In this document: piece after piece, positions 1 through 7,768 of the stretch
How positions within the stretch are numbered: position 1 is the stretch's first letter
Layout of the letters: every line of letters begins with the position of its first letter
Origin: Bacteroidota bacterium
GTDB taxonomy: Bacteria > Bacteroidota > Bacteroidia > Flavobacteriales_F > PHOS-HE28
Direction of reading: 5' to 3'
NCBI GenBank assembly: GCA_023430325.1
Contig: JAEZAU010000151.1
Location: 1-13,750, forward strand
DNA length: 13,750 bases
Program-made: the position numbers and the translations under genes
The notes under the pieces: model-generated
The model's database searches: none
The model's input: only the letters and a program-made list of their open reading frames with translations
Told to the model about the DNA's origin: nothing

Positions 1-988
1 GGCACATCTCGATCGCGTTGCGGCTCTTGAACAGCGTGCTCCGAAAAGCGTTGTAGGCATCGCTGTTCCAGATCTCACCGAAGCTCTTCTGCTTTAGATC
101 GCCAAGAACGTGGTGTGCATCCTTGTCGAAACAACAGGGAACCACACGCCCATCCCACGTGATCACGCAGCTGTGCCACATCTTCCAGCAGTTGTCCTGC
201 ATGCTGTTCTTCACACTCCAACTGCCATCGGTGTTCCTCCGGTAGCGTGAATATTTCTGCTGTTGCGGTATCAATGGATGATCATCTTTTGGATCGTAGA
301 TCTGCGCCGTCTTCAACCACAGTTCGTCCGCACCCACGATCCTGGCCAGCGCTCTCACCTCTGGGATCTGGTGCTCGTTAGGCTTCACTACCAAAAACTG
401 GAAGACGACGTGAGGCGTTGCGCTTTTCAGTTTTCGTTTCCACTCCACGATCCGCCTCACCCCTTCGATCACCTTTTCCAATGATCCTTCTCGACGGTAG
501 GCCGAATAGGTTTCCTGCGTGGTGCCGTCGATCGAGATGATCAAGCGTGAAAGTCCACTGCGAACGGTGGCCTCGGCTTTCGCGTCATCCAGAAAATGAG
601 CGTTCGTGCTTGTGGAGGTGTAAAGTCCTTTTTCGCTCGCATACGCAGCCATTTCCAGAAATCCCGGATTGATGTAAGGTTCTCCCTGAAAGTAGAAGGT
701 CAACGCCCAGAGGTCCAGAGACAGTTCATCGATCACGCGTCTGAAAAGATCCTGTTTCAGGTTGCCAGTAGGGCGAGTGAAACTTCGCAGGCCGCTCGGA
801 CATTCAGGGCAGCGCAGGTTGCAGGCGGTGGTGGGTTCGAAGCTCAAACTGAACGGCAGCCCCCCGATCCTCACGTCGCCCGATCGTTTCGCCCGCTGGT
901 AACTGCTCCACAACCGGATCGCGTTGCGAGAACGGCGGACGTCGGCCTTTCGGATCCATTCCAGTGCGTCCTTTGAGCGGGCGAGCAT
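1..988 (-). CDS. Radical SAM / SPASM-domain protein, 3' end outside the window
   Basis: My reading of the minus strand gives 329 codons from the ATG at 988 to the window edge. The stop lies outside. The radical SAM cluster motif CxxxCxxC is at residues 56-63 (ACNLRCPEC), which binds a [4Fe-4S] cluster that cleaves S-adenosylmethionine. FQGEP (100-104) matches the GGEP-like SAM-binding element of the barrel. A C-terminal SPASM-type region follows, with Cys267, Cys274, the pair Cys285-Cys286 (VVPCCFD) and Cys329, typical of auxiliary Fe-S cluster ligands. SPASM proteins usually modify peptides or proteins, but some act on small molecules; the substrate here is not visible. An in-frame TAA lies six codons before the ATG, so this start is well defined. 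The gene is divergent from the DUF5686 gene, and any precursor peptide or partner gene would have to lie beyond the left edge. Family call is strong; specific function unknown. Confidence 0.9.
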   Translation of the reverse strand, partial: MLARSKDALEWIRKADVRRSRNAIRLWSSYQRAKRSGDVRIGGLPFSLSFEPTTACNLRCPECPSGLRSFTRPTGNLKQDLFRRVIDELSLDLWALTFYFQGEPYINPGFLEMAAYASEKGLYTSTSTNAHFLDDAKAEATVRSGLSRLIISIDGTTQETYSAYRREGSLEKVIEGVRRIVEWKRKLKSATPHVVFQFLVVKPNEHQIPEVRALARIVGADELWLKTAQIYDPKDDHPLIPQQQKYSRYRRNTDGSWSVKNSMQDNCWKMWHSCVITWDGRVVPCCFDKDAHHVLGDLKQKSFGEIWNSDAYNAFRSTLFKSRNAIEMC

Positions 989-1046
989 GCGGGAAAGTTA
1001 CGGCTGTTACTTTTCGCCTCGCTTCTTCGTCCTACGGCCACAATTC
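989..1046. promoter_or_regulatory. Divergent intergenic promoter region
   Basis: These 58 bp separate two divergent start codons and must hold both promoters unless one lies inside the opposing gene. On the plus strand, TACTTTTC at 1008-1015 fits the Bacteroidota -7 box TAnnTTTG except at the last base, and would start a transcript about 25 nt before the 1047 ATG. I found no TTG at the expected -33 spacing on either strand. The assignment is weak. Confidence 0.3.
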
Positions 1047-3470
1047 ATGTCGATCCGCTCATTCCTTCTGATCGCTATGTTACTTCCCTTCGTGGGTCGG
1101 GCGCAATTCGTGGTGCACGGTCGCGTGGTGGATGAGAAGAGCCTTGAGCCGCTGGCTTTCGTTCATGTTCTGGCCGAAGGGTCAAGGCAGGGCGCCACCA
1201 CCGATATTGATGGAAAATTCAGCCTGCAGGTGCCTTCAGAAGAGGCACGGTTGAAGTTCAGTTATGTGGGATATGCACCGCTGGAATTGTCCATGAGGGC
1301 GGATCAATTCCAGTTGGTGCGCATGATGCGGACCGCAGTGGAACTCTCAACAGTTGAGATACTTCCGGGGGAGAATCCGGCCCACCGGATCATAAAGCGC
1401 GTGTATGCGGAGCGAAAGAAGAACAATGGTCTTCGCGAGCGCAGCCATCGCTACTCTTCATACAGCAAGACCATATTCACCGCTGAACTGGACAGCACGC
1501 TTCTCAACGATCCCGAGAGGTTGGCTGCGTTGGACAGCAATGATCGTGATGCATTGGATTGGATGGAGAAACATCATCTTCTGTTGATCGAAAGTGCTAC
1601 GAAACGATCCTTCATTCCACCGGCGAACGAGAAGGAGGAAGTGCTCGGCATGCGCGTAAGTGGATTGAAGGACCCTTCACTCCTCGGTTTGGCCGCATCC
1701 ACCAGAACGTTCTCCATATACGAACCCCAGATCACCCTGCTGGAGAAGAATTACTTGAGCCCGATCGCAGCCGGGAGTACCGATCGATACCTCTACATCC
1801 TTGAAGATACCCTCTACCAAGGTGCGGATACCGTTTTCGTCATCAGCTATCGGCCTCGCAAGAACAAAAAGTTCGATGCGTTGAAGGGTGTGCTCTACGT
1901 GAATACCGATGGTCATGCTTTGCAAAGCGTGATCGCCGAACCGGCAGAACGCCAGGGTGGAATGAGCATCAAGCTGCAACAACAGTTCGAGAAAGTTGGC
2001 GGTACGGCCTGGTTCCCGGTGCAGTTGAACACGTTCCTGTACCTGGACTTCGTGCAGGTGAACAACTGGCGATTGATGGGGATCGGGCGCACCTATCTGT
2101 CCGATATACAGATCGATGTGGATGTGGAGCGGAAGGAAGTACGCGGACCGGAATTCGTGATGGATCGCATGGCGATCCGCAAGGATGATGACCTGTGGGC
2201 CAGGCTGAGACCCGACACGCTCGATGCCCGCGAACTGCGCACGTACCATGTAATGGACAGTATCGGCGAGAAGCATAAGCTGGACAACAAATTGAAACTG
2301 CTCTCAGCCCTTTCGACTGCCCGCCTTCCGATCGGCCCGGTGGACCTGAGGCTTGACCAGATCCTGAAGTACAACGGATATGAAGGGATCAGGCTCGGCG
2401 CCGGAATGGCCACCAATGATCGGATAAGCCGGTATTTTTCGCTCGGCGGATATTTCGCATATGGCTTCCAGGACAAGGAATGGAAGCGTGGTGGTGATCT
2501 TACCATTAAACCCAGGCCAGGCCGGGAGTTCCAGTTGAAGATGTTCTACCAGGACGATGTTCTGGAAAGTGGTGGTGTATCATTTCCGGGAAGTTCAAGG
2601 CCGCTGCTTTCGAACGAAGGCCAGCGCATGTGGTTCGTGGAACGCATGGACCGCATTGAACGCTATGGTGCAGAGGTGGCCTTCAGGGTGAACAGTGCGC
2701 TGAAGATGTGGCTCGGCACGGAACATACCACGTGGGACAACCGCCTGGGTTATCTCTATCGCGAGACATTGACGGAGGATGTGGTCTTCGGCCGATCGAG
2801 GTTCGTGACAGGGGCAATGACCGCCTCCTTCAGGCTTGCATTGCGAGAAAGGGTGATGCGTACTCCCGAAAGACAGGTCACCGTTCCCGGAAAATGGCCC
2901 GTGCTACAGGTGAACGCCTTCCGATCGGTGAAAGGTCTGTGGCAGGGCGAGGAGGATCTATGGCGTTTGAGCGCGATGTTGGAAAAAGTGTTCCGATCCA
3001 GTATCCATGGTGAATTATCGGTGCGCATACTTGGTGGTATGGCTCAGGCAGATGCGGCCTATCCGTTCCTTTTTGTACCCCAAGGCACGTTCGATCGAAG
3101 CATACCATACACGGTGAAGAACACTTTTGAAGCCATGCTTCCCTATGAATTCCTTGCCGATCGGTACGTAGCAGTTCACATCCGCCACAACTTCAAGAAC
3201 CTGTTGTTCAAGACCAGGAATTTCAGGCCAGTGCCCATGCTGGTCGGGAGTGCGGTCTGGGGTGAACTTCAACAACCTGCCGCACATGATGGACTTTCCT
3301 TCGATCTGCTTGGCAGCGGATATTATGAAGCCGGTCTTCAGGTGGACAATATCCTCAAGCTTGGTACCACTTCGCTCGGTGCTGGAGCCTTCATGCGCCT
3401 GGGAGAACATCAATTCCCCGAACCGATCGAGAACTTCTCCTTCAAGCTATCGCTGGGTCTTCCTTATTGA
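1047..3470 (+). CDS. DUF5686 / carboxypeptidase-regulatory-like outer-membrane protein
   Basis: The protein has 807 residues. A signal peptide covers about residues 1-19 (hydrophobic core FLLIAMLLPFVG, likely cleavage after GRA). A CarboxypepD_reg-like beta-sandwich follows at about 22-100, with GRVVDE (25-30), TTDIDGKFSL (51-60) and FSYVGY (71-76), as at the front of many Bacteroidota outer-membrane proteins. The segment ENPAHRIIKRVY (109-120) and the long beta-rich remainder fit DUF5686, whose function is not established. The aromatic end (SLGLPY) resembles an outer-membrane barrel terminal strand. I chose 1047 because a signal peptide begins exactly there. An earlier in-frame ATG at 924 would add 41 unrelated residues and overlap the divergent radical SAM gene. 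Expected location is the outer membrane. It precedes the MMPL transporter gene by 69 bp, possibly with a promoter between them. Confidence 0.85.
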   Translation: MSIRSFLLIAMLLPFVGRAQFVVHGRVVDEKSLEPLAFVHVLAEGSRQGATTDIDGKFSLQVPSEEARLKFSYVGYAPLELSMRADQFQLVRMMRTAVELSTVEILPGENPAHRIIKRVYAERKKNNGLRERSHRYSSYSKTIFTAELDSTLLNDPERLAALDSNDRDALDWMEKHHLLLIESATKRSFIPPANEKEEVLGMRVSGLKDPSLLGLAASTRTFSIYEPQITLLEKNYLSPIAAGSTDRYLYILEDTLYQGADTVFVISYRPRKNKKFDALKGVLYVNTDGHALQSVIAEPAERQGGMSIKLQQQFEKVGGTAWFPVQLNTFLYLDFVQVNNWRLMGIGRTYLSDIQIDVDVERKEVRGPEFVMDRMAIRKDDDLWARLRPDTLDARELRTYHVMDSIGEKHKLDNKLKLLSALSTARLPIGPVDLRLDQILKYNGYEGIRLGAGMATNDRISRYFSLGGYFAYGFQDKEWKRGGDLTIKPRPGREFQLKMFYQDDVLESGGVSFPGSSRPLLSNEGQRMWFVERMDRIERYGAEVAFRVNSALKMWLGTEHTTWDNRLGYLYRETLTEDVVFGRSRFVTGAMTASFRLALRERVMRTPERQVTVPGKWPVLQVNAFRSVKGLWQGEEDLWRLSAMLEKVFRSSIHGELSVRILGGMAQADAAYPFLFVPQGTFDRSIPYTVKNTFEAMLPYEFLADRYVAVHIRHNFKNLLFKTRNFRPVPMLVGSAVWGELQQPAAHDGLSFDLLGSGYYEAGLQVDNILKLGTTSLGAGAFMRLGEHQFPEPIENFSFKLSLGLPY

Positions 3471-3498
3471 GGCCTTCAGTCCGGATGTTGTTCCTTTG
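3467..3498 (+). promoter_or_regulatory. Possible promoter of the transporter-rmlA-prenyl synthase operon
   Basis: TTG at 3467-3469 is followed after 21 bases by TTCCTTTG at 3491-3498. This resembles the Bacteroidota pattern TTG-N19-23-TAnnTTTG with one mismatch, T for A at the second position of the -7 box. The TTG overlaps the stop codon of the DUF5686 gene. Transcription would begin near 3505, leaving about 35 nt of leader before 3540. No hairpin terminator is visible in the gap, so read-through from upstream is also possible. Confidence 0.35.
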
Positions 3499-3539
3499 TG
3501 CCCGTAGGCTCCGGTAGGTCGTGGTCTACATTGCATTGA

Positions 3540-5936
3540 ATGTGGGCCTGGCTTTCCAGTAGGATATTACGCAACCGGGCAGGGATATTGGTCGTCCTTG
3601 CTGCACTCACCGCCTTCTTCGCTTACGAGATGAAGAACGTGGAGATGAGCTACAAATTCGGTGGCCTGCTGCCCAAGAGCGACAGTGCTTACGTGCAATA
3701 CCAGGAATTGCTTCAGCGGTTCTCTGAGGATGGGAACGTGCTGGTGCTCGGGGTCGATGATCCTGCCTTGTACGAATTGGAGAATTTCCAGGCCTGGTGG
3801 AAGCTTGGCCATGATCTCAAGATGGAGGAGGGTGTGGATTCCGTTTTCTCGGAAGCTCACCTTTTCGAGCTCGTTCGTGATGATAGTCTGAAGAGGTTCC
3901 AGCTTCAGCCTGTTGTTGGTGGAATGCCCGAAAGCCAGGCCGAGGTGGATAGCGTGGTGGGAAAGGTGCGGTCCCTGCCCTTCTATGATGGCCTGTTGTA
4001 CAATGACAGTTCCAGTGCCAGCCTGATGATGGTCTTCGTGAATGCCGCACGTTTCAATAGCGAACGGCGCGGCGATATGGTGGACCAGATCAACGAGCGT
4101 GTGGAGAAGTTCGAGCAGGGAAGGTTCAAGGTCTATCGCAGCGGCCTTCCTTTCATACGCACGGTGGTCACCGAACGCACGCGTTCGGAGTTGCGCATGT
4201 TCGTGATGATGATGGTGGGCGTGGTGGCCATGCTGCTGCTCTTGTTCTTCAAGTCCTGGCGCGTGATGGGGATCTGCCTGCTGGTGGTTGCGGTAGGCGT
4301 GGTCTGGGCCGTGGGCTCCATAGGCCTGCTGGGTTACAAGCTCACCTCTGTGATGGCGATCATTCCTCCACTTGTGATCGTCATCGGTATTCCGAACTGC
4401 ATCTTCCTCATCAACAAATATCATTACGAGATGGCCCGGCATCAGAACAAGATGCTGGCGTTGACACGGGTCATCTACAAGGTGGGTATGGCCTCTTTCA
4501 TGACCAATGCCACCACGGCCCTGGGCTTTGCCACGTTCGCGCTCACCTATAGTGACGTGCTTAAGCAATTCGGGGTCATTGCGTCGCTGAACATCATGGC
4601 GGTCTTCGCCATCAGCCTGCTGCTGGTCCCCATTCTTTTCAGCTTTCAGCGTCTGCCCAAGGACAGGGAGCTCGCGCACCTCGATCGCAAATGGGTGGAT
4701 CGAAGCACGAACGGTCTCATCAATATTGTGCAACACCACCGGCCATTGGTGTACTCGGTAACATTGATCGTTGTCACCATAGGCCTCATCGGCGTCACAC
4801 AGTTGAAGGATGAAAGCCATGTGGTCGATGATCTGCCCACCGAGGACGCGGTCATGAAGGACCTCACGTTCTTCGAGAAGCATTTCAACGGTGTAATGCC
4901 GCTGGAGATCATGCTGGACACCAGGAAGCGCGGGCAGGCCTTGAAGGATGTGAACCTGAGGAAGATCGCCCAGCTGCAGGATACGCTGGCCACATATCCC
5001 GAGTTATCGAAGTCCTTATCCATTGCTGACGCGGTCAAATTCACGAAGCAATCGTTCTATGGCGGGGATCCCGATCGGTACGCATTGATCAAGGGGAACG
5101 AGAAAACGTTCATTCTTCCGTATGTGGAGAATGCTGCGAGCACTGGAGGTGTGGCCCGGTCGTTCCTTGATGAGGAGCGAAGCACCACCAGGATCAGCGT
5201 TCAGGTGGCTGATGTAGGAACCGCGCGTATGGATGAAATGTTGGCCAGGCTTCGTGCACATGTCGACAGCATCTTCGATCCGGCCAAGTATCGTGTGATC
5301 CTTACCGGGACCAGCGTGGTATTCCTTGAGGGCAGCAAGTACATGGTCACCAACCTGATCATCTCGGTGGCCATGGCCGTGGTCCTGATCTCCGCGATCA
5401 TGGCGCTGCTTTTCAACTCCTTCAGGATGGTCCTTGTATCACTCGTACCCAACCTTGTGCCGTTGATCGCGACCGCAGGATTGATGGGCTACCTGAACAT
5501 ACCGATCAAACCAAGTACGATCCTGGTCTTCAGCATCGCTTTCGGCATCGCGGTGGATGATGCCATACATTATCTGTCCAAATACCGGATGGAACTGCGG
5601 GCATCACGTCACAAGGTGAAGCATTCGGTCATTCATGCCATACGCGAGGCCGGCATCAGCATGATGTACACCAGCATCGTGTTGTTCTGCGGATTCGGCC
5701 TTTTCGTCTTCAGTGATTTTGGGGGCACACAGGCACTGGGTCTGTTGGTATCGTTCACTTTGCTGGTGGCGATGTTCACCAACCTGTTGATACTGCCCTC
5801 GTTGCTGTTGACATTCGAAAGGATCATGACCACGAAGGCATTCCAGGAGCCGTTGCTGGATATCATGGACGAGGAGGAGGATATCGATCTGAACGAATTG
5901 AAGCTGGAGAACGGCTGGGAAAAAAAGCAAGACTAG
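3540..5936 (+). CDS. MMPL/RND-superfamily transporter (12 membrane helices)
   Basis: A 798-residue inner-membrane protein with the duplicated RND layout. Helix 1 is at about 14-31, a large periplasmic loop at 32-215, helices 2-6 between about 218 and 369, helix 7 at 402-420, a second loop at 421-602, and helices 8-12 between about 603 and 758. The acidic tail (777-790) is cytoplasmic. The second-half motif GIAVDDAIHY (669-678) is the TM10 proton-relay signature with Asp673/Asp674. The matching first-half place reads GIPNCIFLINKY (283-294) and has no acidic residue. MMPL/COG1033-type proteins export lipids or other hydrophobic molecules using the proton gradient; the substrate here is unknown. 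No membrane-fusion or outer-membrane channel partner is adjacent. rmlA begins 12 bp after the stop, so co-transcription is likely. Confidence 0.85.
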   Translation: MWAWLSSRILRNRAGILVVLAALTAFFAYEMKNVEMSYKFGGLLPKSDSAYVQYQELLQRFSEDGNVLVLGVDDPALYELENFQAWWKLGHDLKMEEGVDSVFSEAHLFELVRDDSLKRFQLQPVVGGMPESQAEVDSVVGKVRSLPFYDGLLYNDSSSASLMMVFVNAARFNSERRGDMVDQINERVEKFEQGRFKVYRSGLPFIRTVVTERTRSELRMFVMMMVGVVAMLLLLFFKSWRVMGICLLVVAVGVVWAVGSIGLLGYKLTSVMAIIPPLVIVIGIPNCIFLINKYHYEMARHQNKMLALTRVIYKVGMASFMTNATTALGFATFALTYSDVLKQFGVIASLNIMAVFAISLLLVPILFSFQRLPKDRELAHLDRKWVDRSTNGLINIVQHHRPLVYSVTLIVVTIGLIGVTQLKDESHVVDDLPTEDAVMKDLTFFEKHFNGVMPLEIMLDTRKRGQALKDVNLRKIAQLQDTLATYPELSKSLSIADAVKFTKQSFYGGDPDRYALIKGNEKTFILPYVENAASTGGVARSFLDEERSTTRISVQVADVGTARMDEMLARLRAHVDSIFDPAKYRVILTGTSVVFLEGSKYMVTNLIISVAMAVVLISAIMALLFNSFRMVLVSLVPNLVPLIATAGLMGYLNIPIKPSTILVFSIAFGIAVDDAIHYLSKYRMELRASRHKVKHSVIHAIREAGISMMYTSIVLFCGFGLFVFSDFGGTQALGLLVSFTLLVAMFTNLLILPSLLLTFERIMTTKAFQEPLLDIMDEEEDIDLNELKLENGWEKKQD

Positions 5937-5948
5937 TTTTCGCCACGC

Positions 5949-6812
5949 ATGAAAGGGATCATACTCGCCGGCGGATCAGGAACACGTTTGCATCCGCTCA
6001 CACTTGCGGTAAGCAAGCAGTTGATGCCGGTGTACGACAAGCCGATGATCTATTACCCGCTCAGCACGTTGATGGCCGCGGGGATAAGGGAGATCTTGAT
6101 CATCAGCACACCGCATGATCTTCCGAGCTTCAAGAAATTACTTGGTGACGGGAAAGCGCTTGGATGCAACTTCACATATGCGGAACAACCGGAACCGAAC
6201 GGTCTTGCACAGGCCTTCGTCATCGGGCGTGACTTTGTTGGAAAGGACAGCGTTGCATTGATCCTGGGTGACAACATCTTCTACGGCCGCGGTCTTGGCC
6301 GCATGCTTTCCGAACATACGCGGCCGCAGGGAGGCCTGGTCTTCGCCTATCATGTGAGCGATCCGGAACGCTATGGTGTGGTCGAGTTCAACGAATTGAA
6401 CAAAGTGATCTCGATCGAAGAAAAACCGCAAAAGCCGAAAAGCAACTACGCCGTTCCGGGGCTGTACTTCTATGATAACGATGTGCTCGATATCGCCTCG
6501 AAGTTGAAGCCCAGCGCACGTGGTGAATATGAGATCACCGATGTGAATCGAGAGTATCTCAGGCAGGGAAGATTGAAAGTGGAGATCCTCGATCGTGGCA
6601 CGGCCTGGCTCGATACCGGTACATTCCGATCATTGATGCAGGCGGCCCAGTTCGTGCAGGTGATCGAAGAAAGACAAGGCCTGCGGATCGGATGCATCGA
6701 AGAGGTCGCCTTCAAAAGAGGATTTATTTCGGTAGAGCAATTGAAGGACCTTGCACGTCCGCTGGTGAAGAGCGGCTACGGTGAGTACCTGATGAAACTC
6801 GTGCAACAGTGA
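5949..6812 (+). CDS. rmlA: Glucose-1-phosphate thymidylyltransferase
   Basis: A 287-residue cytosolic enzyme of normal family length. It makes dTDP-glucose and pyrophosphate from dTTP and glucose 1-phosphate, the first step toward dTDP-L-rhamnose and other deoxysugars. The nucleotide-binding signature GGSGTR is at 8-13, with KQLMPVYDKP (23-32), PEPNGLAQA (81-89), the metal/nucleotide motif LGDN (106-109), EEKP (157-160) and WLDTGT (220-225). These match RfbA/RmlA closely. It lies 12 bp after the transporter stop and overlaps the next gene by 4 bp, so it sits inside an operon. The usual partners rmlB, rmlC and rmlD are not in the window. The leftward SDR gene nearby is a TIGR01777-type protein, not RmlD. 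The sugar product is presumably used for envelope glycans. Confidence 0.95.
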   Translation: MKGIILAGGSGTRLHPLTLAVSKQLMPVYDKPMIYYPLSTLMAAGIREILIISTPHDLPSFKKLLGDGKALGCNFTYAEQPEPNGLAQAFVIGRDFVGKDSVALILGDNIFYGRGLGRMLSEHTRPQGGLVFAYHVSDPERYGVVEFNELNKVISIEEKPQKPKSNYAVPGLYFYDNDVLDIASKLKPSARGEYEITDVNREYLRQGRLKVEILDRGTAWLDTGTFRSLMQAAQFVQVIEERQGLRIGCIEEVAFKRGFISVEQLKDLARPLVKSGYGEYLMKLVQQ

Positions 6813-7768
6813 GCCTTCGATCGATGGGGGATCGTCAGCGTTCGGTGGAGGAGGCTTTGGACCGGTGGCTTTTACAGTTGCCGGATGGGTCGTTGTATGC
6901 GCCGATCCGCTATATCATGCGGCTTCCGGCTAAGCGGATCAGGCCTGTTGCAATGCTCATGAGCTGTGGTGTTTTTTCCGACCGGATCGAAGAAGCACTT
7001 TCGCCGGCACTGGGCCTGGAGCTGTTCCACAATTTCACCTTGATGCATGATGACATCATGGATCGTGCACCGTTGCGCCGCGGCCAGCCCACCGTGCATG
7101 AGAAGTGGAACATCAACAGTGCCATCCTCAGCGGCGATGCAATGTTGGTGAAGGCCTATGAACTGCTCTCGATCGATGTCGATCTCTTGAAGGTCTTCAA
7201 TGCGGCCGCGCTCGATGTCTGCGAAGGACAGCAGCTGGACATGGATTTCGAGGATCGAACGGATGTGTCGGTCGATGAATACCTGGAGATGATCCGGCTA
7301 AAAACTGCGGCGTTGCTGGGTTGCGCCTTGCGGATGGGTGCGATCATCGGCGGAGCTGGTGAAGATGACCGGTCGCTGATGGGATCTTTCGGTGAGAAGT
7401 TGGGTATCGCTTTTCAATTGCGCGATGATATTCTTGACGCGTTCGGCGATCCAGGAAAGGTGGGAAAGAAGACCGGCGGCGATCTGAAGGCCGGAAAAAA
7501 GACCTGGCTGTTGATCCGTGCTCTGGAGAAGGAACAGGCCGCTGGTGAACGTGAACTCCAGGATCAACTTATGCTTGATCCGGATGCTCGTGACGTGGGA
7601 TCGATGCTTGCCGTTCTCGATCGGTACGATGTCAGGAACGAAGCAGCGGCAGTGGCCGATCGATATGAACGGGAGGCGTTGGATGCGTTGCGATCGGTGA
7701 AGGCGGAAGAGGATAGAAAACAGCCGCTGTACGACCTCGCGCAATCATTGATCGCCCGGGCTTACTGA
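6809..7768 (+). CDS. Polyprenyl diphosphate synthase (short-chain, all-trans type)
   Basis: The 319-residue protein is a trans-isoprenyl diphosphate synthase, which condenses isopentenyl diphosphate with an allylic diphosphate. It shows KRIRP (42-46) for substrate binding, the first Asp-rich motif DDIMD (81-85) followed by RRGQPT (90-95), and the second DDILD (206-210). Length and motifs fit the family. The first Asp-rich motif lacks the two-residue insertion of bacterial farnesyl synthases, and Phe76 lies five residues before it, a pattern known from C20-forming (archaeal-type) enzymes. C20 is therefore my best guess, and C15 or longer is possible. The start used is GTG at 6809, overlapping the rmlA stop as GTGA; ATG at 6824 (five residues shorter) is a real alternative. 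The gene ends directly against the leftward SDR gene. Confidence 0.9.
   Translation: MSLRSMGDRQRSVEEALDRWLLQLPDGSLYAPIRYIMRLPAKRIRPVAMLMSCGVFSDRIEEALSPALGLELFHNFTLMHDDIMDRAPLRRGQPTVHEKWNINSAILSGDAMLVKAYELLSIDVDLLKVFNAAALDVCEGQQLDMDFEDRTDVSVDEYLEMIRLKTAALLGCALRMGAIIGGAGEDDRSLMGSFGEKLGIAFQLRDDILDAFGDPGKVGKKTGGDLKAGKKTWLLIRALEKEQAAGERELQDQLMLDPDARDVGSMLAVLDRYDVRNEAAAVADRYEREALDALRSVKAEEDRKQPLYDLAQSLIARAY

Noticed and set aside
924..1046. Longer N-terminus for the DUF5686 protein from ATG 924
   Set aside because: It would overlap the divergent radical SAM gene by 65 bp and place 41 non-signal residues before a clear signal peptide that starts at 1047.
3567..4883. 438-residue open frame on the minus strand
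   Set aside because: It lies antisense to the well-supported transporter, is very rich in His and Gln, and shows no recognisable domain; an effect of codon bias.
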